A DNA stretch of 47,446 nt from Firmicutes bacterium UBA4996 (GCA_002396805.1 DGYW01000064.1:171891-219336), one strand, 5' to 3'. Counted from the first letter of the stretch, positions 1 to 9,449 are shown. The notes: generated by a model not told the origin, from the letters alone. Made by a program: numbers and translations.

Positions 1-630
1 GGCTTGCGCAGCAACTATGATAGCGTTAATACCCGTTTCTGGGGCTACACCAGCATGGGCAGCCTTGCCGTGGATAGTGATTTGAATGCCCTTTTGGGCA
101 GGTGCTTGCACCACAATGGTGCCCACGGGACCACCCGAGTCTAAGAAAAACCCCGCTTGCGCCTGCAACGTACTGGCATCTAGGGATTTGGCGCCATGGA
201 GTCCGCCTTCTTCTGCCACGGTAAAGAGGATTTCTATGCGTCCGTGGGGAATCTGTTGTTCCTGAATCACCCGAATGCCTTCTAAGATGGCACAGATTCC
301 GGCTACGTCATCTGCCGCTAAAATAGTGGTACCATCACTAGTGATTACTCCGTCTTTAATCTGGGGTTTGATGCCAGAACCTGGTTCTACCCGATCCATA
401 TGGGCACAGAACAAGAGGGCTGGACCAGGCTTTTCCCCATCCAGAACCCCCAAGACGTTACCGGCCGAACCACCGATTTTTTTGCCCGCATCATCTTCGC
501 TTACGGCGAGATTTAGATCCTTCAGTTTGGCTCTTAGGGCATCGGCTATTTGTCGTTCATTTTTTGAGGCACTATCAATTTGCACTAATTCTAAGAACTC
601 ATCTACTATACGTTGTTGATTTACATTCAT
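1..630 (-). CDS. M20/M42-family peptidase, PepT-like (partial, C-terminus off the left edge)
   Basis: The frame is open from an ATG at 630 to the window edge (210 codons), with a GAGGAGGT ribosome site just upstream. The product resembles the PepT-like zinc aminopeptidases of Firmicutes, which release N-terminal residues from short peptides in the cytoplasm. Visible family motifs are AHMD (H77, D79), AADD (bridging Asp near 107), and AEEGG (catalytic Glu pair near 140-141). After these comes the start of the dimerisation/lid domain, with GKAAHAGVAPETG. The last metal-ligand His lies outside the window. It is transcribed divergently from the ThrE pair. PepT-like and M42 glutamyl aminopeptidases share these motifs, so substrate is uncertain. 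Confidence 0.85.
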   Translation of the reverse strand, partial: MNVNQQRIVDEFLELVQIDSASKNERQIADALRAKLKDLNLAVSEDDAGKKIGGSAGNVLGVLDGEKPGPALLFCAHMDRVEPGSGIKPQIKDGVITSDGTTILAADDVAGICAILEGIRVIQEQQIPHGRIEILFTVAEEGGLHGAKSLDASTLQAQAGFFLDSGGPVGTIVVQAPAQKGIQITIHGKAAHAGVAPETGINAIIVAAQA

Positions 631-673
631 CCTATCGACCTCCTCATGAATTCTTTTTCAACAGAAGTGGGGG

Positions 674-700
674 GTTTCCTGCAAAGGAAACTGTTATGAT
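674..700 (+). promoter_or_regulatory. Possible regulatory hairpin and -10 in the divergent pepT-like/thrE gap
   Basis: GTTTCC (674-679) and GGAAAC (686-691) form a perfect 6-bp inverted repeat with a 6-nt loop. A TATGAT hexamer follows at 695-700, well placed to start a transcript for the gene at 737. No good -35 is seen, so this could be an activator- or repressor-controlled promoter, or chance. Confidence 0.25.
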
Positions 701-736
701 GATGCCGAAGTATTAAGGGAAATGGATTGATGACAT

Positions 737-1480
737 ATGGAACAACTGGTTGGCCTGGTTTTATTGGCTGGTGAGTTACTATTGACTTGCGGAGCCGAAA
801 TGTATCGGGTAGAGGAGACTGTGGAGCGCATGGGGATAGCGGCAGGCTTTACCCAAGTTGAGATCTTCGCGACACCAACAGGTGTGTTTATCTCCTTACA
901 TGCGACGGATGGTCGGGTTTACACTAGGGTGAGACGTATCCGCCATGTCCAGAATAATTTAGCCACTATTTCTGAGGTTAATGCCTTGAGTCGGAGTTTT
1001 TCTGCTGGACAAATTTCGTTAGATCAAGTCAGAGAAGAACTGGAGCGGTTGCAAAAACAAGAAAACCCCGGTGGTTTGTGGTCGTATCTAATTGGGGGAT
1101 TAGGAGCCGCATCCTTTACCTTGATGTATGCCGGTACTTGGTTTGAGGCCTTGATCGCGGGGATTAGCGGCGCCATTGTTTTGATGATTGTTTCTTGGTT
1201 AGAACATCGTCCCGTACCTAAGGTTCTACAGGCAGCCACTGGTGCGGTAATCGCCGCGGGCATGGTTACAGCAGCGGCTGATTTGTTCCAGTTTAATTTC
1301 GACGTGGTGACTTTAGGGGCCGTTATGGTCTTAGCACCTGGAGTAGTAATGACTACCGCTATTAGGGATATGCTGAGCGGTGAATTGGTCTCAGGTGTCA
1401 GTCGTAGTGCCGAAGCTTTAGCCATTGCAGTTGCAATTGCTACGGGCGTGGCCGTTATTCTCAGTTTAGGGGGCAGATAA
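737..1480 (+). CDS. Threonine/serine exporter family, YjjP-type subunit (DUF1212)
   Basis: A 247-residue protein. The soluble N-terminal part includes GVFISLHATDGRVYTRVRRI, typical of the DUF1212/ThrE family. About five hydrophobic segments follow (roughly residues 110-245). In Corynebacterium ThrE is one fused protein exporting Thr/Ser; in E. coli the split pair YjjP-YjjB exports succinate. Here the partner is the next gene, one base after the stop codon, so the two probably form one inner-membrane exporter. Substrate cannot be told from sequence. The ribosome site before ATG 737 is weak (AAGGGAAATGGA). Confidence 0.85.
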   Translation: MEQLVGLVLLAGELLLTCGAEMYRVEETVERMGIAAGFTQVEIFATPTGVFISLHATDGRVYTRVRRIRHVQNNLATISEVNALSRSFSAGQISLDQVREELERLQKQENPGGLWSYLIGGLGAASFTLMYAGTWFEALIAGISGAIVLMIVSWLEHRPVPKVLQAATGAVIAAGMVTAAADLFQFNFDVVTLGAVMVLAPGVVMTTAIRDMLSGELVSGVSRSAEALAIAVAIATGVAVILSLGGR

Positions 1481-1481
1481 G

Positions 1482-1922
1482 ATGGGAGTACAGCTTTTGG
1501 CAGGCTTCGTTTCTGCCTTGACGTTTGCTCACCTCTTTCATGTACCCAAAGACCAGATCGTTCGCTCCGGTGTAGTAGGAGGACTGGGGTGGGCAATGTT
1601 TTTATTGACGAAAGGAGACTGGGGCGAAATCGGGGGAATGTTCGTGGCAGGAACGGCGGTCGCCGTGCTCAGTGAACTTTTGGCCCGTAAGTGGAAACAA
1701 CCGGTCGTGATATTTCTAATTCCCGGTGTGATACCTTTGGTCCCAGGGGGCAAGGCCTACTTGACCATGTTAAGTTTCTTGCAGAACGATTATCTTGAAG
1801 GCTTAGAACTATTAGTATCTACAGTGTTTTTGGCTGGTGCGGTAGCAGCGGGGATTATTCTTGCTAGCTCCGTATTTCGAGTGTATTCTCGCGCCAGACA
1901 CGTTAAGGGGGAAGTACGATGA
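1482..1922 (+). CDS. Threonine/serine exporter family, YjjB-type subunit (DUF3815)
   Basis: A 146-residue integral membrane protein with about four to five hydrophobic segments. The conserved stretch IPGVIPLVPGGKAYLTM near residues 78-95 is the hallmark of the ThrE C-terminal/YjjB family. It starts one base after the stop of the YjjP-type gene and its stop overlaps the next start as ATGA, so all three genes are probably cotranscribed. It should pair with the upstream subunit to make a complete exporter. Confidence 0.85.
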   Translation: MGVQLLAGFVSALTFAHLFHVPKDQIVRSGVVGGLGWAMFLLTKGDWGEIGGMFVAGTAVAVLSELLARKWKQPVVIFLIPGVIPLVPGGKAYLTMLSFLQNDYLEGLELLVSTVFLAGAVAAGIILASSVFRVYSRARHVKGEVR

Positions 1923-3574
1923 AGAAAGAACTCATTACGGTTACCTTGGATCAACAAGAATTACAGGTGACAGCAGGAACCTTAGTAGGGGATCTGGCTA
2001 CACTGATTCCTGAGGCAGAAGGTGCAGTGGTGGCTCGGGTAAATAATGATATAATGGGATACCAATTTCCCTTAACTGAAGATTGTCGCGTCCAATTCTT
2101 GAACACTAATTCCGAAGATGGAATGCGGGCCTATAGAGCTAGCTTAGTGTTCCTATTTGTTCGAGCTGCTCTAGAGGTGCTCCCAGGCTGTACAGTGCAC
2201 ATTAAGCACTCTTTGAATAATGGTCTTTACGGAGAAATCGATCATAGTCATCCGGTGATCGAGAAGGACATTAGGGCAATTGAGGAACGCATGCGTCAGT
2301 TGGTCGATGAGGACATACCCTTTGAGCGGCGTACTGTCCCTGTGCAAGAAGCTAGGGAGATCTATGCCCAACAGGGCTTTGCTGACAAAATCCGCCTTTT
2401 GGAACAATACAATGGGGGGGAAGTAACTTTATACAATTTTGGCTGGTTCCATGACTATCTTTCTACCATCTTAGTGGCCAGCACAGGTGTCTTGCAACAC
2501 TTTAAACTCCGTTATTATCTACCTGGCTTTATTTTGGAGTATCCTCGTCGCGCCCATCCTTCCCAAATCCAGGAATATGTGGAGCAAGGTAAGCTCTTTA
2601 ATGTCTTCTTCAAAGCAGAGAGATGGCAGGATAATCTATCGATTCCTGATGTGGCCTCGTTAAACGACTGTATTCGCGAAGGGGGATTTGGTGACTTAGT
2701 GCGAGTTTCTGAAGCTTATCACGAGAATCAGATTCGAGATATTGCCCAGCAAATCTCCAAGGATAGGGATCGTTTAAGGATCATTCTCATTGCTGGACCT
2801 TCCAGCTCGGGGAAAACCACTTTTGCTCACAGGCTCTCTGTCCAGCTGCGGGTGGAAGGCTTGTTGCCTGTGGCCATTGGCTTGGACGATTATTTTGTGG
2901 ACCGGGAGCACACCCCCTTAGATGAGGATGGTAATGCCGACTTTGAGGCCTTGGAAGCTATTGATATTGAATTGTTTAATGAGCATCTTACCAAACTAAT
3001 TCAAGGGGAAGAGGTGCACATTCCCACTTTCGACTTCGTGACTGGAACTAGGAAGTGGAATGGGAGAAAGCTGCAAGTGCGCCCAGATCAACCTATTATT
3101 ATTGAGGGAATCCATGGCCTAAACGATAAACTGACTTCGTCTATCCCGAAGGGACGCAAGTTCAAAATCTATGTTTCGGCCCTAACCAACCTTAATCTGG
3201 ACCATCATACCCGGATTTCCACCACCGATGTACGGATGTTAAGGAGGATGATTAGGGATAACCAATTTAGAGGTCACGATGCTAGGGCCACAATCGAACG
3301 GTGGCCATCAGTCCGGCGCGGCGAACATCGCCATATTTTCCCCTTCCAGGAAGATGCTGATGTCCTGTTCAACTCCACGTTAGTTTACGAACTCGCGGTG
3401 CTAAAACCCATGGCTCAAGAGCTCCTAGAAGATATTTCTCCAGCTGATCCCCAGTATTCGGAGGCTAGGCGCTTGTTGCGTTTCTTGAGTCACTTTTACG
3501 CCGTCACTGATTTGTCTGACATTCCTTGTAACTCCATTCTACAGGAGTTTCTTGGTGGCTCTTGCTTTGAATAG
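1919..3574 (+). CDS. Uridine kinase-like nucleoside kinase with ThrRS-like N-terminal domains
   Basis: A 551-residue protein. Residues 1-65 look like a TGS domain. Residues about 70-190 resemble the ThrRS second additional (SAD-like) domain, with HIKHSLNNGLYGEI. A P-loop kinase of the uridine kinase/phosphoribulokinase fold follows, with the Walker A AGPSSSGKTT near residue 292 and GLDDYFVDR and IIIEGIHGLN downstream. Such fusions are common in Firmicutes and Thermotogae and are annotated nucleoside kinase; nucleotide salvage is the expected role. The start overlaps the yjjB-type stop. Whether the ThrRS-like part binds RNA is unknown. Confidence 0.85.
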   Translation: MKKELITVTLDQQELQVTAGTLVGDLATLIPEAEGAVVARVNNDIMGYQFPLTEDCRVQFLNTNSEDGMRAYRASLVFLFVRAALEVLPGCTVHIKHSLNNGLYGEIDHSHPVIEKDIRAIEERMRQLVDEDIPFERRTVPVQEAREIYAQQGFADKIRLLEQYNGGEVTLYNFGWFHDYLSTILVASTGVLQHFKLRYYLPGFILEYPRRAHPSQIQEYVEQGKLFNVFFKAERWQDNLSIPDVASLNDCIREGGFGDLVRVSEAYHENQIRDIAQQISKDRDRLRIILIAGPSSSGKTTFAHRLSVQLRVEGLLPVAIGLDDYFVDREHTPLDEDGNADFEALEAIDIELFNEHLTKLIQGEEVHIPTFDFVTGTRKWNGRKLQVRPDQPIIIEGIHGLNDKLTSSIPKGRKFKIYVSALTNLNLDHHTRISTTDVRMLRRMIRDNQFRGHDARATIERWPSVRRGEHRHIFPFQEDADVLFNSTLVYELAVLKPMAQELLEDISPADPQYSEARRLLRFLSHFYAVTDLSDIPCNSILQEFLGGSCFE

Positions 3575-3589
3575 ACGGAGGGGTGAGAA

Positions 3590-5275
3590 ATGAAAGTCCT
3601 CTTAGTGGCTCTAAATGCAAAATACAGTCACTCTAGTTTAGCCCTGAGGTATCTACAATATTATTGCGGACCCCAATTTCCTGGCTTGGCAAGCTTAGAA
3701 TACAACATCAACCAAGATCCTCAGGTGATCTTGGCTGATTTAGCACTACAAGAACCAGATGTGGTAGGTTTCTCCTGCTACATCTGGAATATTGAGTTGA
3801 TCCTTCCCTTAATTGCTAACCTGCGCAAGGTGTGTCCTCAAACCACGATTATTTTAGGTGGACCTGAAGTTTCGTTTGATACGGACTTTTGGCTAGAAAC
3901 TTATCCAGCCATTGATTATGTGATTGCGGGAGAGGGAGAAGAGGCTTTAAGGAGATTTTTAGAAGAGTATCATAAGGGCGATGGACGCCTGTGTTCAGAG
4001 CAGCTTAGAACAATTCCCGGTTTGGTCTTTAGAGACGATGGGATGGTGATCCAAAATCCGCAAGAACCTTTGGATTTGAGCACTATTCCCCCGATTTACC
4101 AGGGAGATTTAGAGGAATTAGGAAATAAGATCGTATATTATGAGACTACTCGAGGTTGCCCTTATCGCTGTGCCTATTGCCTTTCGTCAGTAATGGGGCG
4201 AGTGCGGGAATTTCCTCTGGAACGTTCCAAAGAAGAGTTGCGCACCTTGGCTTCCCTAGGAGTAGAACAGGTTCGTTTTGTTGATCGTACCTTTAATTAC
4301 GATGCTAGACGAGCGTACGAGCTATTGGAATTCATGATGGAGTTGGATACTCCCACTCGTTTTCAGTTAGAAGTCAGTGGGGATATCCTCACTAAACCGG
4401 TCCTGGAATTACTAAAGCGTGCTCCGGAAAATCGCTTTCAGTTTGAAATTGGAGTCCAGTCCACCTATGGTCCAACTCTTGAGGCTGTTTCGAGGCGAGC
4501 TGACTTGCAGCGTTTGCAGGAAGTGGTGGAGTTCTTAAAAACCGAGACCACCGTGCGAGTGTTGTTAGATCTCATCGCCGGTCTGCCTGAAGAGGGATTT
4601 TGGCGTTTTGGGGAGTCCTTTGATTACGTCTACTCCCTAAAACCCGATCGTATTCACTTAGGATTCCTTAAGTTGCTACGTGGCTCCCGTTTGCGGGCGG
4701 AAGCAACTAGTTTTGGTTGCGTTTATACGGATCAAGCGCCCTATGAAGTGTTGTATACAAAGGATTTGTCCTTCAAAGAAATCCAACGTTTAAAGTTGAT
4801 CGAAGACTTGGTAGATAAATTTGGGGGAGTCCGTTTTGAGCGTTCTATGGAGTACTTGCTAAGAGATGGTAGATCTCCCTTCTCCCTTTTTAACGAATTG
4901 GCCGAAAGATGGGAAGCAGCTGGCCATCATTGGTTTAATCATTCTCTAGTGAGCTTATATCAGATTTTGGGTGAATTAATGGCGAAGGGCAATGCGGATC
5001 TTCTACCATGGCTCCGTTATGATTTTCGTAGAAATGAGCCTAGGCAAGCCACTCCTGAATGGATGGGCGGCTTATCGAATCGGCGTCTAGAAAACGAGTT
5101 AATTCAATCTGGAGAAATATTACGGATCCTTCCTGAGCTCAAACCCTTAGGACCAAGGGAGATTAGTCGAAGAATCTTTGTAGAAGAGTTGTCTTTTACA
5201 ACCGGTATTGAGCGCATGCTCTTCTATTTTCCACCTGAGAGTGATATAGCAAGCGTTTTTCAAGTAACTAGTTAA
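3590..5275 (+). CDS. B12-binding domain radical SAM protein (DUF4080-like)
   Basis: A 561-residue protein. The N-terminal 130 residues match a cobalamin-binding Rossmann domain (ALNAKYSHSSLALRYL, ILGGPEVSF). The radical SAM core follows, with RGCPYRCAYC giving the CxxxCxxC iron-sulfur motif at C190, C194 and C197. The C-terminal 200 residues match the DUF4080-type tail seen in Firmicutes. The family probably uses SAM and cobalamin for a methylation or rearrangement; the substrate is unknown. A strong GGAGGGGTGAG site precedes the ATG. It lies 15 bases after the kinase gene, probably in the same operon. Confidence 0.85.
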   Translation: MKVLLVALNAKYSHSSLALRYLQYYCGPQFPGLASLEYNINQDPQVILADLALQEPDVVGFSCYIWNIELILPLIANLRKVCPQTTIILGGPEVSFDTDFWLETYPAIDYVIAGEGEEALRRFLEEYHKGDGRLCSEQLRTIPGLVFRDDGMVIQNPQEPLDLSTIPPIYQGDLEELGNKIVYYETTRGCPYRCAYCLSSVMGRVREFPLERSKEELRTLASLGVEQVRFVDRTFNYDARRAYELLEFMMELDTPTRFQLEVSGDILTKPVLELLKRAPENRFQFEIGVQSTYGPTLEAVSRRADLQRLQEVVEFLKTETTVRVLLDLIAGLPEEGFWRFGESFDYVYSLKPDRIHLGFLKLLRGSRLRAEATSFGCVYTDQAPYEVLYTKDLSFKEIQRLKLIEDLVDKFGGVRFERSMEYLLRDGRSPFSLFNELAERWEAAGHHWFNHSLVSLYQILGELMAKGNADLLPWLRYDFRRNEPRQATPEWMGGLSNRRLENELIQSGEILRILPELKPLGPREISRRIFVEELSFTTGIERMLFYFPPESDIASVFQVTS

Positions 5276-5288
5276 TGGATGTGTGGTC

Positions 5289-6296
5289 ATGAGTGTGACG
5301 ATCAAGGATGTGGCGCTGAAAGCTGGAGTATCTCCCTCTACTGTGAGTAGAGTCATTGCGGATCATCCCCGCATCAGTCCCGAAACCAAGGAGAGGGTTC
5401 GCGGTGTTATGGCGGATCTGGGTTACTATCCTAATGCTATTGCTCGGAGTTTAGTCAATCAGACCAGCAATAGTCTGGGAGTGATCCGCTCGCGAACCGG
5501 GGAAGAAAACTTTGCCAACCCTTTTTTTCCCGCGGTTATTCAAGGGATATCTTCTGTTGCCCACAAACATCGATTAAATCTGGTCTTATCTACCAGTAAC
5601 ACCTTTGAACAAGAGGATGAAGAATGTCTTAACCTGTTGAGACAACGGAGGGTTGATGGGGTGATTTTGCTAGCCTCCCACAGCGAAGATCGTCTGATCC
5701 CGCGGCTAAGTGTAGACGGCTTTCCCTTTGTGCTCATTGGTCGTTACGATGGACCAGAGGCAATCAACTGGGTGAATAATGATAATGTTCGCGATGCTAA
5801 GACGGCCATTAATTATTTGCTCAAAAAGGGGCATCAAAGCATCGCTTGTTTAGATGGGGATCCTCGCTTTATTGTGAGCTTAGATCGTTTCGCTGGATAC
5901 TCTGAAGCCCTAGCGGATCATGGACTTTCCCTGGATTCTAGTTTGGTAGAGCATTCGGAGTTTTCTGTGGAGGGTGGGTACCAAGCCACACTGCGTCTTT
6001 TGGAACGTAATTCTAGATTTTCTGCCCTGTTTGCAGTAGATGACCTAATGGCAATTGGTGCCATGCGAGCCTTGCAGGAAAGGGGTCTCAAGGTGGGCGA
6101 GGATGTGGCAGTTATCGGTTTTAATAACACCATTTTAGGAGCGTGTGTACAGCCGGCCCTAACGTCGGTTCATGTTCCCATTTATGAGCTAGGGCAAATT
6201 GCTGTGCAGATGTTAGTTGCTCAGATTTATGGTTCGGGGGAAGGACCAGATCACCAGGTGCTTCCGGCCCATTTGGTCATAAGAGATTCGGGTTGA
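5289..6296 (+). CDS. LacI-family transcriptional regulator
   Basis: The ATG at 5289 begins MSVTIKDVALKAGVSPSTVS, the LacI DNA-binding helix-turn-helix (residues 2-22), followed by the hinge helix region (NAIARSLVNQ). The periplasmic-binding-protein-like effector domain spans residues 60-335. An upstream in-frame GTG at 5283 is less likely. Target genes and ligand are not evident: no sugar catabolism genes lie nearby. The gap to the radical SAM gene is only 13 bases, so it may be cotranscribed with it. Confidence 0.9.
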   Translation: MSVTIKDVALKAGVSPSTVSRVIADHPRISPETKERVRGVMADLGYYPNAIARSLVNQTSNSLGVIRSRTGEENFANPFFPAVIQGISSVAHKHRLNLVLSTSNTFEQEDEECLNLLRQRRVDGVILLASHSEDRLIPRLSVDGFPFVLIGRYDGPEAINWVNNDNVRDAKTAINYLLKKGHQSIACLDGDPRFIVSLDRFAGYSEALADHGLSLDSSLVEHSEFSVEGGYQATLRLLERNSRFSALFAVDDLMAIGAMRALQERGLKVGEDVAVIGFNNTILGACVQPALTSVHVPIYELGQIAVQMLVAQIYGSGEGPDHQVLPAHLVIRDSG

Positions 6297-6318
6297 GTTT
6301 TTTCGGAGGGTGGGTGCA

Positions 6319-6834
6319 ATGAAAAAGTTGGTTCGGGTCATCTTATTGAATGTGATCGTCCTGATGGTAGTAAGTAACCAAGCCCTAAGTTTTGCCGACC
6401 CCTCTTCACTGTATACTACAGAAATCCCTGAGAATTGGGTCTATCAAGCACAGCGGAGCAACCCTCATCTCTCTGTTTTTTACGGAGAAGGGGATTACGA
6501 TTTGCTCTATTTTCAAAACTTGGGCCCAATTTCCGATGCAAATGTAGAAGCTTTTGTGGAACGGACTTTGGCTTTATATGAGGGGCCAGGAGGCTTGCAG
6601 AAGTTTTATCTGGACAAGGCTCCTCACCAGGTAGAGGTGGCAGGGGAGCGGGGTTTAGCTTGTGTTTATAGCTATGAAGAACGCTCAGGGGTTACGCTGT
6701 GGGAATATCGCATCTTTTTAATTTTACCTGATCAGCAGGGTTTCTCAATTGCCCTCGGGGGCAGAGCTCCCTGGAACGATCAGGACTATCCAGTCTTAAC
6801 AGAGACTTTGAGCCAGTGGCGGTGGTTGTTTTGA
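6319..6834 (+). CDS. Exported protein of unknown function
   Basis: ATG 6319 sits behind GGAGGGTGGGTGCA. The 171-residue product starts with a signal peptide (MKKLVRVILLNVIVLMV, cleavage probably near SFA-DP around residue 27). The rest is a soluble alpha/beta region that resembles small PsbP/DUF-type exported proteins only vaguely; I do not recognise a family. Its stop overlaps the start of the M48 protease gene, so the two are translationally coupled and may work together in the cell envelope. Confidence 0.7.
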   Translation: MKKLVRVILLNVIVLMVVSNQALSFADPSSLYTTEIPENWVYQAQRSNPHLSVFYGEGDYDLLYFQNLGPISDANVEAFVERTLALYEGPGGLQKFYLDKAPHQVEVAGERGLACVYSYEERSGVTLWEYRIFLILPDQQGFSIALGGRAPWNDQDYPVLTETLSQWRWLF

Positions 6835-8231
6835 AAACTTTTGTTGCGCGAAAAACAGCCTGTTGTGTTGTATTGTTGTGCCTAATTCTTGCGCCTACGA
6901 TAAGTTATGCCCAAGGGGCCCAGTCCTTTGGGGAATGGTTTGAGCGCAGCTTGGGTAGTAGTGCTGTGCCCGAATTGGTAAAACAATACGGTGGGGTGTA
7001 CATAGTACCGATTCAGGAACGTCTTTGGCTTGACGAGGTTTTTCAACGTTTAGTTGAGGTCACTGAACGTAAAGAGCTCGATTACAACCTTACAGTCTTG
7101 GATTCGCCTGAGTATAACGCCTTCGCGCTTCCAGGGGGCTATCTCTTTGTTACCCGCGGCCTTTTGAAGGCCATTGCTCAAGATGAGGCCAAATTGGCGG
7201 CGGTTCTAGGCCATGAAATCGCTCATGTGGAGAAAAAGCATGGGATTAATGCGGTTTTGCGGCAAATGGGATTAACTGTCTTGGTGGAAGTGGGCATGCT
7301 GTGGTTGGACGTAATTCCTGCAGATCTACTGCGTGTGGCTAGCACGACACTGCTTCAGCTCCTACACCTAGGTTGGGGTCGCGAAGCGGAATACGAGGCC
7401 GATGCGGTGGGTCAAAGTTTGGCGGTAAGGGCTGGTTTCGACGGCATTGGTGCTGTCGCACTTCTAGACGATCTTTTAGAAGCAGATTCTTTCGATTTAC
7501 CTATGAAGGTTTTTCGTACTCATCCCGATACTAAAGATAGGAGATATCGAGTCGAAGAAAGACTGACTTCGTTCTGGTCCATACCACAGTTCGTACCAGC
7601 CGCCCAACTCAAGGAAATATTGATAGAGAGCAGGAATTATGACCAAAATAGGCGAAGTGATCCTAATAATAGATTTTTTGTAGCTAAAGGGTTGTCCTCT
7701 GGATTAGAGGTCTATGATGCACAAAGCGAGCAGAGAATGCTTTGGTTGGAAGACATTAAGGTTAAGGATTTTGCCTGGTCACCAACGGGACAGTATCTCG
7801 CTTTGGTAGTTGAGCAAAGCTCCTTAACAGAACTATGGTTTGTGGATCGTTATGGCCATGTAGTACAAAAATTGCAGCCTGACGTGAAGTATGGAAGGAT
7901 TGTTGCTTTAAGCTGGTCTCCTCGGGGTGAGATGCTCGCGCTACAGTGTAGTGATGGTGTTGAGGATCAAATCATGGTAACTTATGTCCATACTGAGGTA
8001 TATCTACCGGTAAGCGGACCGTTGGGAGGTAAAGAACCTATCTGGCTTGATGAAGGTCTCTACTTCTTAAGAGGTGAGGACTGGTACCATACTAGTGCTC
8101 CTCCTACAAAACCGGTCGTTGTACCTAACCCTGTTCCGTTAGTCTTGCAACGTCAGCGGATCTTGTCACCAACCGTAATTCGCGAAGGAGACACCATTCG
8201 TTTGACTCGACCCTCCCTAGTACTGCCATAA
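6831..8231 (+). CDS. Exported M48-family metalloprotease with C-terminal propeller-like region
   Basis: The zinc protease motif HEIAH is at about residues 128-132, with the third ligand in EAEYEAD near residue 187, as in HtpX/BepA-type M48 peptidases. A signal peptide (CCVVLLCLILAPTISYAQG) suggests export. Residues about 250-466 contain WD40/TolB-like blades (FAWSPTGQYLAL, LSWSPRGEMLAL), so this is protease plus beta-propeller. The TTG at 6831 overlaps the previous stop as TTGA and gives the best signal peptide; GTG 6816 or 6822 are alternatives. In diderms BepA-like M48 proteases act in outer-membrane quality control. Confidence 0.85.
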   Translation: MKTFVARKTACCVVLLCLILAPTISYAQGAQSFGEWFERSLGSSAVPELVKQYGGVYIVPIQERLWLDEVFQRLVEVTERKELDYNLTVLDSPEYNAFALPGGYLFVTRGLLKAIAQDEAKLAAVLGHEIAHVEKKHGINAVLRQMGLTVLVEVGMLWLDVIPADLLRVASTTLLQLLHLGWGREAEYEADAVGQSLAVRAGFDGIGAVALLDDLLEADSFDLPMKVFRTHPDTKDRRYRVEERLTSFWSIPQFVPAAQLKEILIESRNYDQNRRSDPNNRFFVAKGLSSGLEVYDAQSEQRMLWLEDIKVKDFAWSPTGQYLALVVEQSSLTELWFVDRYGHVVQKLQPDVKYGRIVALSWSPRGEMLALQCSDGVEDQIMVTYVHTEVYLPVSGPLGGKEPIWLDEGLYFLRGEDWYHTSAPPTKPVVVPNPVPLVLQRQRILSPTVIREGDTIRLTRPSLVLP

Positions 8232-8243
8232 AGGGGAAGATTT

Positions 8244-9194
8244 ATGCGTCTGTTAATTACTTGGAAAGACTTAAATGAGGCAGATCTACAGCTCATTGAG
8301 ACACAAACTGGTGCAACTATGTTACTGGGCCATTCCAAAGAAGAAACTTTGGAATTAGCGTCTCAGGCGGATGTGATTTTTGGTTTTGTTTCCCCAGAAA
8401 TCCTTTTGGCTGCAGGTAGGTGCCAATGGTTACAAACGCCTTACGCTGGTGCTGAAACTATTTTAGGTACTCCTTGGGGAAATCCCCAGATGATTTATAC
8501 AAATGGGCGAGGAATCTTTGGACCACCCATTGGCGAACATGTGGTAGGACTTATCTTAGCTTTTAATCGTGGTTTACATTTGGCTCGAGACAACCAAAGG
8601 CAGAAAGTATGGAAACCGAGATTACAAAATTCTTTTCGAGAACTTACTGGCTCCACAGTAGGGATTCTTGGTTATGGCGATTTAGGAAGCCAGGTGGCAA
8701 AACGCTTATGCGGATTTGGTTGTAATGTTGTTGGCTTTCGCCAGCATCCCCAGGGGGACGAACCCTATGCAACTGCAGTTTATGCCCTTGATCAATTCGA
8801 ACCATTCGCGTCCCAACTGGATTATTTGGTTTGTACTCTACCACATACAGAAAAAACGGCTGGTTTTTTGAATCAAAAGCGGATGCAACTGCTACCAGAA
8901 CATGCTATTATTGTCAATGTGGGCAGGGGCACTCTAATTCCCACAGATGACTTAATTTTAGCCCTCCAACAAGGCTGGATTGCTGGAGTGGCGCTAGATG
9001 TGACGGATCCTGAACCATTACCGGTGGAAAGTCCCCTGTGGGAAATGGATAATGTGATTATTACCCCACATAATAGTGGGTTGACCCCCTTTCATAAGGA
9101 GCGAGCTTTGGAGATCTTCCTTAAGAATTGGCAACACTTTATGAAAGATGGCACCCCGAAAATAAATGTGGTCAATTTACAGCTAGGCTATTAG
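8244..9194 (+). CDS. D-isomer-specific 2-hydroxyacid dehydrogenase
   Basis: A 316-residue NAD(P)-dependent oxidoreductase. The Rossmann signature GILGYGDLGSQVAKRL is near residues 138-153. The catalytic Arg lies in NVGRGTLIP, the acidic residue in DVTDPEPLP, and the His in ITPHNSGLT. AAAGGGGAAGATTT before the ATG is a good ribosome site. It follows the M48 gene by 12 bases. Substrate is not predictable; a second family member (37360-38337) is closer to glyoxylate/hydroxypyruvate reductases. Confidence 0.85.
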   Translation: MRLLITWKDLNEADLQLIETQTGATMLLGHSKEETLELASQADVIFGFVSPEILLAAGRCQWLQTPYAGAETILGTPWGNPQMIYTNGRGIFGPPIGEHVVGLILAFNRGLHLARDNQRQKVWKPRLQNSFRELTGSTVGILGYGDLGSQVAKRLCGFGCNVVGFRQHPQGDEPYATAVYALDQFEPFASQLDYLVCTLPHTEKTAGFLNQKRMQLLPEHAIIVNVGRGTLIPTDDLILALQQGWIAGVALDVTDPEPLPVESPLWEMDNVIITPHNSGLTPFHKERALEIFLKNWQHFMKDGTPKINVVNLQLGY

Positions 9195-9208
9195 TATTTT
9201 ACTGGAAC

Positions 9209-9232
9209 AAAAAGGCCCCCCGTTCGGGAGGC
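9209..9232 (-). terminator. Rho-independent terminator of the FmdB-like gene
   Basis: On the minus strand GCCTCCC-GAAC-GGGGGGC forms a 7-bp GC-rich stem (9215-9232) with one G.U pair, followed by a run of U (AAAAA on the plus strand, 9209-9213). It lies 11 bases after the stop of the minus-strand gene. There is no U-run in the plus direction. Confidence 0.75.
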
Positions 9233-9242
9233 GCATCTCCTT

Positions 9243-9446
9243 TTAGGAGGCGGAAGTATCAGTTGAGTCGCTTCGGCTATCATTGATATAAAAACCGGAT
9301 CCTTTGAAGATTATGCCAACATTCTTGCTGATTAGACGCTGGACTTGGGCATCGCAGGTTGGACAATTACTAATGGGATCATCCTTAATACTTTGCTTTA
9401 GTTCAAAGTGACCACAATTAGGACATTTGTACTCATATACGGGCAT
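9243..9446 (-). CDS. FmdB-family zinc ribbon protein
   Basis: A 67-residue protein beginning MPVYEYKCPNCG, followed by CPTCDAQVQR: two CxxC pairs forming the FmdB/CxxC_CXXC_SSSS zinc ribbon. The C-terminal GSGFYINDSRS also matches the family. FmdB was first linked to formamidase regulation, but most members have no known role. AAAGGAGGGATG precedes the ATG at 9446. It is divergent from the LolA-like gene and has its own terminator. Confidence 0.85.
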   Translation of the reverse strand: MPVYEYKCPNCGHFELKQSIKDDPISNCPTCDAQVQRLISKNVGIIFKGSGFYINDSRSDSTDTSAS

Positions 9447-9449
9447 GTG

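Noticed and set aside
1024..1596. Long minus-strand ORF opposite the ThrE pair
   Set aside because: It is a mirror of the coding bias of the plus-strand genes; no ribosome site, no recognisable domain, and the plus-strand proteins match a known family.
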